DNA from: a virus
Direction: 5' to 3' (one strand)
DNA length: 42,391 nucleotides
IMG/VR virus record: IMGVR_UViG_3300032293_001543
Coordinates: 1 to 42,391 of that record
In this document: piece by piece, positions 8,090 to 20,000 of the stretch
Layout: every line of letters begins with the position of its first letter
Numbering within the stretch: position 1 is the first letter of the stretch
The notes under the pieces: model-generated
What the model was told of the DNA's origin: nothing
What the model saw: only the letters and a program-made list of their open reading frames with translations
Database searches by the model: none
Position numbers and translations under genes: made by a program

Positions 8090-11000
8090 TCATTCCGTCA
8101 TTTCCATGAGCTTCTGGGCGCGGAGCCTTGCCCGCTCGAACTTCTGCGCGTCGGTGACGGCCTGCTTTATCATGTCCGCACGTTGGAGTGCGGTATCGGT
8201 TCCTGCCGTCTTCCAGTCCCAATCATCGCCCAGGATGCTCCGCGCGGCCTGTCCGGCGTTGCGGTTGGCTTCCGCCTGTTCCTCCGGGGTGAGCGGGATG
8301 CGTGCGCGTTTCCCGTCCACCGTGCCGGTAATGTAGGCCGGAATCGGGGAAAGGCCGATGCGATCCGAGGAATCCGCCGTGAGACGGTTGAATTGGAAAA
8401 TCCAAGCGTCGAGCGGGTCGGCATCCGCGCCGAAGCTGGAGTTGAGCGGGTCGAGAGCGCGGCGCACCTTGTCAGCGACCGGCGAGCCAAGCAGATCCTT
8501 GCCACGGTTGGCGCGGATCTCGTTGCCCCATACGTCCATCTTCACCGGTGCCATCTGCGGCACGACCGAGTAACCCACGCGGCGGGCGACGGCTCCGAAG
8601 AAGCCTTGATCCTCGCGCGGCTGGGTGTCCCGGATCATATCGTCGGCCTCGCGGATGGGCTGGCGGACGATGTTCGGCACGAAGCCGCTGATGATGTTCG
8701 CCGTGGTGTTTTCCGCGAAGCGTTCGGGATCCTCGATGGCATTGAGGAGGTCGGACACACCCTGGAGGAATGTCTTGTCCTTGAACTGATCCTTGAGGCG
8801 CATCGCGTAGGCGCTCGCCGCCGCTCCGTTGAGCGTGCCGCCGTTCCGGTCGATCTCCTGCATGAGATCCACCACGCCCGCCAGCATGGAGGCGAAAGGC
8901 TCGATGCGGGCATAGCTGACCATCGCGCCGCCGATGCGGATCGTTTGCGGAGGCATCACCGCATAGGCGTTGTCCCGTTCGCCGCGCTTCGTGGTCTTGT
9001 AGGGCTGCGTCCCGGTGATAACCGGCCTGCCGTCCTCGTCGTCATCGTCCGGCTTCACCAGCCCGGAGAGGGCGAAGTAAGCCGTCCACGCGATTGTCTG
9101 GTTGGTGACATCCTGCACAAAGCGGGCGCGGTTGTAGAGTTCACCGGCGGCAATCTCCGCTTCCGCCTTGCTCATGTTTCCGCGCAGGTAACGGCGGCGC
9201 AGGGCGCGGGTGCCGTCGATCACGGCAAGGAATCCGCCAAGCGGCGACATCTCGATGGCCTGCTTCACGATGTTCGTCGGCGTGTCGATGAACGGCAGGA
9301 AAAACGTCAGCGGGCGACCGATCCACGGCATCGCGCGTCCTTTCTTGGCCAGCTCCGCGAACTGGTCGATGCGGGCAATGGCTTTCGGGTTGTTGCCGTT
9401 CAGATCCTCTTGGAAGGTGATGCGCTTTGCCCCGTCCATCGCGCGGAGCCATGCCACGCTGCCGGGTTGCATCAGTTCCGTGATCCGCGCCTCGTAGGCC
9501 GCGCCGGTCAGCTTCTCCTCGACCTTGGCGATGCGGTGTGCGTTCGCTGCGGCTTCGAGCTGGCCGTAGGTGAGTTTCATGAACTCATCGGCGGCGGTCA
9601 TCGCGCGGAAGGAAAGGGAGCGCATCACCTTGCCGAGCTTCCCGCCCAGCTTCGGCTCGAAGTTCTCCCCCCCCACGCCGGTGAAATCCATCTGGAGGCT
9701 TGCGCCTTGCGCGTAGGACTCGAAGGTGCGGGTTTCCAGCGCCCATGAGGTGAGCGCCTGCCGTGCGCCGAGCTGGATGGCTTTGCGGAGGTTCTTCGCC
9801 ATCGCGGAAAACTCCCCGAAGGTGGCTGCTTCCTGCGATCCCATGCCGATGGCGGAAAGCACGGTGTTTGCCCCGGCTTCCACCGCGCGGCGCGGGAGAA
9901 GGTTGTAGGCGGCGTAAAGCGCGTTCGATCCCATGTTGACCAGATGGGTTTGCGGTCCAGTCAGGATCGACATGCGCCAGAACTCCATGAGCGCGTCCAT
10001 CTTCGATCCGCGCGCCAGGGCGAAGGCGTTGCGGACTTCCATCATGGCCTTGGGGTCGTTGAGGTCGAAGATTCCCGTCGTCTCGTTGATGTCCTGCGGG
10101 AAAAGCTCGCCGGAGGTCATGCGCTGGCCAGCCTTGGATTTGTCATACCATTCCGCGAAGCCGTCGGTGGGAGTCAGCCCCCATAGGCCAAGCTCCTCCT
10201 GCCAGGCTGTTTTCCACGGGGCGAGGTATTCGGAATTGAAGTTGTCGAACGGCATCTGCCCGAAGAGCGGGCGGAGGTTCTTCATGTCCGTTTGCCAGAG
10301 CGTGCGCCAAGTGGAGGGCGGCGCTTTGATAAACCGATCAATGGCGGCGATCTGCTTCGGCGTGAGAGGCTTGTCCGGCGTGCCGAGCATCTTTTCCGCT
10401 TTGGTCTTGGTTTCCGCTTTCGGCGCGGCCTGGTCTTTCTCCTTCGGCTTGCGTGGCTTCGATTCCTTGCGTTTCGCCCGTTTGCGGATCGCCTCGAAGT
10501 CCGGCGCGGTGTCGTCGATCATTTCCAGCGGAGGAAGGCCGAGGTCGGTCATGATCCGGGTCATCGCGCTATCCGCCGAGGCTCCAAGCGCCCCCGCCAT
10601 GTAGCGTTTCGCCTCCGCCGCCATGGCTGCTTCCATGTCCGCCTGGAAGCGGAGATAGATCGCCTTCACTTCATCGGTGGAAAGGCCGGTGAGATACGCG
10701 GCTTTCGTGATGAGCGCCCCGCTACGAATGGCCTCAATCACCGCTTTCTCACGGCGGTTGAGCTTGCGGATCTGCGTTTCGATGATCGCCGCCGTGCGCG
10801 GGCTGTCGGCTTCCGCTTCTTTCCGGGCGGTTTCCTTCTCATTGAACGCGGCCAGCGAGGCATCGAGATCCAGACCACGGGCTTTGAGTTCCTGCTTGAT
10901 CGCGTCCACACGGCGCATCCATGAGGAAAGGATGTCTTCCTGTTGGCCGGGGGTGGCATCGCGCAGGGCTTTGCGGGTGGCCTCGTCGGGCGTGAAGAGG

Positions 11001-14000
11001 GCTTCGGCGATGAATTGCGCGTGGCGCTGGGCGGGGTTCTTGTGCGGATCCCGGCGGATGGCGAGCGAGCGGGCGGTTTCCGTGCCGATGTCGCGGTATC
11101 CGTGGATCAGGAGGGCGAGCTTCACGCGCTCCGCCGGGGTGCTGGCGCGGCCTTCCATCGTTTCGCGGGAAATCAGCATCTTGGTTGCCGCAACCTCCAA
11201 GTCGCTCATCTGCTCCATGTTGCGGGCTTTCGCCAGCATCCGGTCATAGGTGCCTTGGTAATCGCTCGCCAGCATCCTTTCGGCTTCCGGCAAAATGTCC
11301 GCCCATGCCCGCACGCCGGGGAGATCGCTATCGTTGCGGATCTGGTCGATGGCGGCGACCTGGGGAATCGTGGAAAGGGCGAGATCGGGACGGCCACCGT
11401 CGAACTTGCCATCCCGCATGGCGGGCGTGAGTCCGTCCGCCGTGGTCGCCTTCATCACCGAGGCGATGCGCGACCGCACTTGGTCGAGGATGTTGGAAAC
11501 GTCTTTCGAGCTGATGGAGTATTTCGCCATCACCTGTTCCGGTGTCATGCCGGAGTTCACCGCCTCGAAGACGGCGCGGTGGATCGGCTTCATGCTCGCC
11601 AAGGCTTTCTCTACAGCGGCGCTGTCTTCTTCGGCGCTGCTGTAAAGGATGCTGTCATTCGCAGGATTGAACCTCTTGGACAGTGGAATCACGTTGCCGT
11701 TGGAGTCGTAGGTTACTGGATCGGCGGATTTGATCTGGGAAGGATCAAGAGCGATTGCCCATGTCGGGAAGTCATCTCCTTCTTTCAGTCCGAAACGTCC
11801 GTCGAGGTCGGAGCCGATGATTACGATGCCGTCTTTGCCTCCAAGCCTCAAACGGTCGCGCACCATTTCCGCATTGAACCAACCGGCTGCGCTGCGCCCG
11901 CTCTTGCCCATGCGTAGTTCCATTTCCGCATCGTTTCCGTGGAAAGCGGCGTAGTTTTCAACCCAAGCGTTCCACTCCTTGACCGAGTTGAGAACCAGTG
12001 GGTTTTTGATGTTCAGATACGTGCGGTATGTCTTCCCGTAGCCTCTCCCTGGCACCAATGAAAATTCCTTGGCCTGATTATCGTTGGAAGAAAACCAGAA
12101 GCCGAGCTTGTCGATGCCTCGCCCGATTCTTTCCTCTCGGATTTTCCCTCCGTGCGGGGTTCCGAGAAGTGAAAATACATCGTGGTTGCTCCATCCGCTG
12201 CCATGGAACATTTCCATGCGATCTCCGTTTCTTTCCCTCAACGTCCAATGTGGATCGCCCATCGCGTAGAAGGATGCAGTATGAACCCAATACTTTGCTT
12301 TCTCCATGTCACCCTCCTCAACGGCTGACATATAAACTTCGTCAAACTGCTCGGCGGACGATAGAAGCGCCATCTGGCCTTTCCTGTCCGTTTCCCCGTA
12401 GCGGCTCATTTCCATCTGGCTGTAATCCATGCGGCTGGTGCTTCGCTCGATGGCGGGGCGCATGTCGGGCGGCGCGGTCTTGGTTTTCAGCGCGTCCATG
12501 TCGAAGGCGAGCTTCTGGCCGAGCGCCACTTCCGCGTCGAGAAGCTGTTGCTCCTCCTTGGCCGTGAGCTTGCCGAGCTTCTCGCGCTTCGCGGTGAGCG
12601 TGCGGTATGCGCCGAGCGCGTTCATCGTGCCGACGCGCACCTGTCCGAGCTTGGCGGCTGCATCCGGCCTTCTTGTCGCGGTGAAAAGGTCGGGTGTCGA
12701 TTCCTCCGAGCTTCCCAAAGTCATCGCCTGCGGAGCCAGACCAGCGCCGGGGAAATTCGCGGGGGTTTCGTCGCGGGCGGTTTTGTCGCCGCTTTTCAGT
12801 TTCTCCTGCCATCCCTCGCCGATCACGTTTTGGTAAAGGTCATCGCCTTCGGGTCTGCTGATGCCCATGCGGTCGTAAAGCGCCGCTTGGTCGATGAGCG
12901 TTTTGCGGAACTCCGCAAGTTTCGGGAAAGGTTTTCCGCTCTCGCTGTTGAAGTTCTCGATGTCTTTCCGTGCCTGTGCTGCCGCGCGTTCCATGGAATC
13001 CGGGGCTGCGACAATGTTCCGCACCAAGGCAGGAACGGCGCTCAGGTTTGATCCCGGATGCGGGCTGGCCTGGCTGCTCGCCGACTCGTAGCCGGGGAAA
13101 TACGCCTGCCATGCGATTTGCCAGCGCTGATCGGGATTGGCCACATTCGCAAGGTCTTCGCTGATCGTAGCGACCCGGAACACGACCGGCACACCGTTTG
13201 CCGTCGCCCGGATGGATTCACGGAGCGAGGGCGCGGTTTCCGCGTTCGCGATGGCACCGGCTTTCTTGCGCCGTGCCTTGAACATCTCATCGAGAGCCTT
13301 GCGGGCTTTTTCGCCTTTCAGCGTTTCGCCGCCTTCGATGCTCCAGCCGACTTCCTGCGCGTCCACATCGCGAAGAGGCGCGACGAGTTCCGCCGCCTGC
13401 CGGAGTTCCGGGAGATTCCTTTCGGCTGCATCGATCTGCGCCTGCGCACGGATCATCGCTTTCTTAAGGTCGTAATCCCGGTTGCGGTGGGTGCGGAACT
13501 GGTTCTTAAACTGACGCACCGCATCATCCAGCTCGAACTTGAGCATACCGTCCGCGCCGGAGAGGGCGGCTTTCTGCTCCATGTAGTTGAGAAGTCCCGC
13601 GTCATCCTCGATCACGCGGGCGTTCACCTCGCCGGAAACGGCCTGCTTAATCATCCGTTCCTTGGTTTCGAGCTTCTGCCAGAGGGCGGCATCGAGCGTG
13701 TCTTTCATGCCGTAGCGCATGATCTCGATTTCCCCGGTGCCGATCCCCGCCCACATGTTGCCCTGGCGGAACACGCGCCCGTCGCGCTGTTCCAGTCCGG
13801 CCGGAGTCCACGGCACGTCCAGATGGTGCGCCGCAAACATGCGTTTCTGCATGTTCACGCCGGTGCCGAGGGTTTCCGTCGATCCCATGATGATCCGGAT
13901 TTCCCCGGTGTTCACCTTCTCGAACATGATTTCCCGCTGCTTGTCGTTCTTCGCCTCGCCGATGATGGCGATCTCGGAACGCGGCACGCCCGCCTTCACC

Positions 14001-17000
14001 AGCTTCTCGCGGATGTCGTGGTAGAGATTGAAACCTTCCTCGTTCTCCGTTTCGGAAACCGCTTCGTTCGCCTTTTGCTCGAACTCCGCCGCGCTCAGGT
14101 CGAGCTTGGTCGTTTTCAATGGGCGGTAGGAGTCGGAGAAAATCACCTGGGTTCCCTTGTTGTCGCCGGTGTCCTTGTAGATCCGCATCACGTTGGCGAT
14201 GGCCGCGTTGACCTTGCTGCCGGGATCGTCGGCGGCTTCCGGGTTGACGAGGCGAACGTCGATTGCCGCCATGCGGGCGGCTGCGTAGGTGAGAAGCGGA
14301 ACGTGGCTGTTCTCGCGCTTCTCCTTGCCGGTCATCTTGTCGTATGCGTCGATCACCTTGGTGATTTCCGCGATCACCGCCGCAACCTGCGGGGTGCGCT
14401 CCACTGCCGTCAGCGCGGGCTTGCCGCCCTTGATCTTCGGACGGCCTTTCACGTCCATGTCGTCGCCCATCTTCACATCCGCCGCGAGTCCCCAGAAGCG
14501 GTTCCATTCCGGGATGTTGGTGAACTCGGCGAGGCGGGTCACCGGCTTGTATTGCCCGTTCGGGCGCAGTTCCCCCGATTGCTTGATGTTTCCGAACACG
14601 GAAACGAAGCGGTCGAAGGTCTGCACCGCAAATTCCTTGAGCAGATCGGGGCGCACCAAGCGAATCATGTTCCAGCTTTCGCCAAGTGTGTTGGTCACCG
14701 GCGTTCCTGTCATCGTGTAAACGCCGCGCCCGCCGTTCTGTGCCTGAATCCATTTCGAGCGGAGGTGCATGGCCGTGCCGCGCTGCGATGATCCGGTGTC
14801 GATCCCGGCGATGTTCGACTGTCGGGTGACGAAGGGCATTTTCTTGTAACGGTGCGCCTCATCCACGATCACCGTGTCGATCCCAAGCTCTTGGAACGTC
14901 AGCACATCATCCGTCTTCCTGTCCTGGAGTTTGGAAATCTTGTCCTTGAGGCGTTTCCGCATCTTCACCAGTTCCTTCACGGAAGGCTCTTTGATCTTGC
15001 GGATTTCCGTCTCGTTCGGGTCGGCTCCCTCCGCGCGAATCGCATCATCGAGTTCCTCAAGCAGTTCATTGACCTGCTGCCGCTCCCATGCGGGATCATC
15101 GGGGATCAGGTCGAAGGTGGAATGCGCCATCACGACGGCATCCCAATCGCCGGAGCGGATGCGTCCCATAAACTCCTTGCGCTTGCCGCCGGCCAAATCT
15201 TCTTTGCGGGCGACAAGCACGCGGGCGGTGGGTGCCATCTGCGTAATCGTGGTGGCGAATTGCTCCAAGGTGGCGTTGTGAACCACGATCATGGGCTTCT
15301 TGGCAAGGCCGAGCCTGCGCACCTCCATGGCAACGGCTGTGCCGATGATGGTCTTGCCGCCGCCCACGCCGTGAGCAACAAGCATCGAGCCTTCCTGCAA
15401 TGCCCGCCAGACGACGTGCTTCTTGCTTGGATAGAGGTCGAAATCCTTCGCCACCCAAGGGAGCTGCATGAAGCTGCCATCGTATTTCGGGATTACGTGG
15501 CTGTTGAAGCTCTCGTTGTAAATCTTGTGGAGTCGTTCTTGCAGATCGGGATTCGCATCGACCCACTCGATAAAAGCATCCGCCATCCGTTCGGCCGACG
15601 CGCGGGCGGTTTCCGTGGCTTCCGCGTCATAAACCTGCTTCTTCTCCACGGTGCGGTTGATGCGTGGATCCTCCTGATTCAAGACTTTCTCAGCGATCCA
15701 GAAGGCGCTCTTATCCACCGCCCCGCCTTTGGTCATCACCCCCCATTGCTCATCAATGGCATGGCGATAGGATGCCGGTGAGTTGACCACGTAGGAATCG
15801 CCGATGATCTCGCCCACTCCCTTGTTGTAGATCACTTCCGGGTATCCGGTGCCGTTCATCAGCTTTTCGCGCAGGAAGTCCTGATAGACTTCGGCGGGAA
15901 TCCATGTGGAGCCGATCTTGTATTGGATGTCCGCCCAATCCACGTCGGCGGGCATCGCCGCCCTCAGTTCCTCGACGTTGCGGGTGTATTCGGGATTGGT
16001 CTGCGCGGCCAGTTCCGCATCGCGGAGTTTCCGGCGGACGTTTCCGGCAAGGTATCCGGTGGATTGTTCCAGCATCCCGGTGGCTGGGTTGCGGAAGACG
16101 TTCGGCAGGCCGAGAAGCTGGTTTTCCGCTTGATCCCGTGTCAGGTTCATCAGCTTGCCGACGAATTTCGTGTCCAGCCTTCCTTTCCACCGCAGAGATT
16201 GAATCATCGCGTCCTCGATGCTTTCGGCGGATGTCGGCTCGACGCGCGGCTCCAGAATGCGCTTCGTGAACACATCGGCCTTGGTGAAGGTCGTTTTCGT
16301 GCCGTCTGCGCTCTTCTGCGGGGTTTCCAATCCAAGCGTCCGGTAGAAATCCGGGTCGGTGCTCAGAACCTTCTTATTGGCCGGGTTGTGAAGCTCCTTG
16401 TGGATGACCCTGAACGTATCGTAAGCGCGGTTGAGTTCCGCCCGCTTGCGGCTGATGTCCGCGTCCGTGGCATCAGGATCGGATTCCATCAAATACAAGC
16501 TGTTGAGCGTGTCGCGGAGCGTGATGAAGGAGCGGACGCGGGCGGATTGTTTTGCTTCCACCACCTCGCCGGTGCCTTTGATGACAAGCTTTCCGTTCTC
16601 CTCGATGAAAGCGCCATCCTTGGCAGCGGCGTTTTCGCGGGAAAGCCGCTCGATCACCGCCGATTCCATGTCACCAACGACGTTTTCCGGCAGGCGAGCG
16701 ATTGCTTCGCGTAGCTGCTCGGCCAAGTCGCCGTTTTCGTGGACGGTCATTTCCTCGCGACCGTTATACATGCTTCCGTCGTTAGCCAGACGACCGAGGA
16801 TCATTTCCGGGTTGCGGGCAAAATACTCGTTGATGGCCACCTTGCCGCCCTCAACCGGAACCTCCGCCGTGGCAGTCCACGAATCGGCGACCGGGTTGGG
16901 CGTGCCGTCCGGCTTGCGGAGGAAAATGATGTCCGTGACGACTTCCGTGTTGGCGTTCTCCTTGAACGCGTTGTTTGGCAGGCGGATTGCGCCGAGGAAG

Positions 17001-20000
17001 TCAGCCCTTTCCGCGAGCCATTTCCTTTGCGCGATCTGCGAATCCATCGTGTGCGATGTGGTGATGAACGCGATGAGTCCGCCAGGTTGCGCCACGCGAA
17101 GGGCTTTCTCGAAGAAGTAGTTGTGAAGGTTGAACTTCGGCGCGTCCGGGTTCGCATCGAGATACGCGTCGGAAATGTTGATGTTCGCGAAAGGCACGTT
17201 GGAAATCACCAGCGATTGCGAGTTGTCCGGGATGGTGCTGTCCTGGAAGCCGGTCACCTCGATCTGGCCTTCGGGATACAGCTTCCCAAAAATGCGGCCG
17301 GAAATGCTGTCCAGTTCCACACCAAACAACTGCGAGCGCTTGGCGATGGATGGGGGCATCAGCCCGAAGTAATGTCCTACCCCCCCAGCGGGTTCGAGGA
17401 TGTTGCCGCCAAGGAATCCGAGGCGTTTCACGGCATCCCACATCGCGCTGATGACTTTCGGCGAGGTGTAATGGGCGTTGATCGTGGATTCCTGGGCGCT
17501 CGTCCATTCTTCCGGCGAAAGCATCTCCTTGAGCTTGCGGTAATGGTCGCCCCATTTCTGGTTCCATTTGTCGATGGCATCCGCCTGATCGCGGTAATCG
17601 GCAACCATCTTGACGTATGCTGGGCCGTATCGCTCGTAAGTGTTGGCGGTGTCGCGGCGCGTTGCCGCCTCGCCGCTTTCCACCTTGCGGAACATCATTT
17701 CATCGAAGACCTGCGGGATTCCTCCCCATCCGACGTAACGCGCCAGCACGGCCTTTTCTTCGGCGGTGGCGTTGCGTCCCTCTTTCTCCAGCGTCCGCAG
17801 AAGGTCGATAGCTGCCAGATTGTTGCGCAGCCTTGTGACGGTGCCGCCTTCCGCAAGAACGGTATCCTTCCCAATGGTGAAGTTCCTTTCAGGCGATCCG
17901 ACCGGCGGGCGCTCACGCTCTACCAGTTTCCGCTTTCCAGCTTCCGGCGAACTATTTCCGCCATCTTGTCCGCTGCCTTGACGATTTCCGCTTTCGGCTC
18001 TTCCTCCTCGTCCATCCCGAGAATCTGTTGCAGGGCTTCCATCTCCGCTTCCACTGCGCCCAGAGTCCGCCCCTTGAACATCGGATGCGGCTCCTTCGCC
18101 AGCAGGCTGGCTTGCTTGTTCACCGCTTCGGCTTGCTCGGCCAGGTGTTGCTTGATCCGCCCGGATTCCACCAGCGCGACGAGTAGCGTCGGCCTGCTGT
18201 CCCGCAGGTGTTCCAGAATCGAAATCGAAACCGAGTTGTCCGCTACCGCTTGCATTGATGGCAGCTTCACCCCTGCGAGGCTTCGCGTCAAGATTTCTCA
18301 CCGCAGCGGCGGCGAACAGGTCAAGGTCTTCCAGCCCCTCGCGCTTGGCGATCTGCTTGGCGATGCCCGCTTGCGCTTTCGGCGGCGCTTTGCGCATCTG
18401 CTCCAGGGCGTTGCGCTTGGCCTTCGCGCGTGGGCCGGTGATCGCTTCCTCGATGCCGCCGAAGAGGTCGGTTTGCTCGGCGGAGGAGTAGAGGATCGAT
18501 GGTTTTTTCTCATCGAAGCGTGCGGCGGGCGGGATGATGTTGCCCGCTTTGTCAAAGGTGACGAGATCCGCAGACTTCACGGAAGACGGGTTGAATACGC
18601 CAAGGGATACAAAATCAATTTCGTTGTCCTCATCGGGGCTGAGTTCGCGCGACCGGTAGCCCTCAAAGCCTAGCGACTTGAGCCTTGCAATCACGTTCCT
18701 GTCTTCCATGACTTGCCACCCGGCAACGTCTCCTTTCCAAAGCGCCGCCCAATGAGGAGGAGCCAATGATTTGTCCACAACGCCGCCGTCAGGGTTCTTC
18801 TTGAAGAAGTCATCCCAAAAGAGATTCGATTCTTTCAGTTCTTGCGGTGTCACCGCTTCCCTGATCGCTTTGATGTGATCCGGATTGGAAGAGTCGAAGT
18901 AGTTCCCCTGCTTGGCGTACAGCTCGATGTATCGCGCCTTGAATCCCTTGAATCGGGTTTTCAGGCGTGCGAACTGGCCTGCCACATCCTTGTCATCCGT
19001 GACGTAGAAAGCGCCTCTTTGGTTGATTGCCAACTCATCCCAATCCGTTGCTTTGGTGCCGGTGTAGTTCAGATCACCGGGGCCGTAAGGGTATCCTTTC
19101 TTGGACTCCTCTTCCGAGGCTGTTCCGTGATAAACCTTTTCCGTCGTGTAATTGTTGGCGCGTGCCTGCCGATCAATGATTTCGCGCAGCTTGGCCGCGC
19201 TCTTCGGGTTGCGTTTCGCCCACTCCTCTTGTCCGGTCGGCTCAATCGGGTCGCTGCCCTTGTCGCCCTTGGTAAGCCGGACGTAGTAAGGAGTAGGGGT
19301 TAGCGGGCTGCTTTCGCCCGGTAATCCGCCAGCGCCTTGGCTCCCACTTCCTCCGCTTTCGGATTGAACTTGCCGTATGGGAGAGCGTCCACCGCTTTCT
19401 CCACCGCCTGATTCTCCGCTAGCCATTCCTTGTAGCCGGGAGCTGGCTTGGGATCTCGATTTTGGGACATCACTTTCACGCGACCTAAGTATCGCCAAAT
19501 ACTCGTCATTGACAATAGAAATCGTGTCCTCGCCCTCCGTTTTTTTGCCGATTTCGTGGAACTCGGGCGGGGTGTTATCCACCAGGTTTACCCTGTCCGA
19601 CATGCGGATGTATCCGTCCACTCCCCGGTTGAATCCCTGATGGGCTTCCGCCAGCATGTGCGAAGGAACCCAGCGACCGGAACCCTTTCCACGCAGGACG
19701 GCGCGAATCATCGCCTCTTTGGGATCGATGGTGACCCCAACAAAGTGGATGAGGTATCCGACCGACTTCCACCGGTCGAAATGCTTCCGGCTGCTTTCCG
19801 GGTGGCCGAGCGTGGCATCGTAAATGAAGTTGAACCGCTGGGGGGCGTTCGGGTCGAGCAGGACATCCAGCAGGTTTTTCGCAAGCTGGCTGGATTCCTC
19901 ATGGACTGTTGCCGCCGCCCTGCCGTCGCCCAGGCGTTTCATTTCCTCGAACTCGGGAATCATCTCCTTGATGTCATCGGCGTTGACGAGAACCGCGCCT

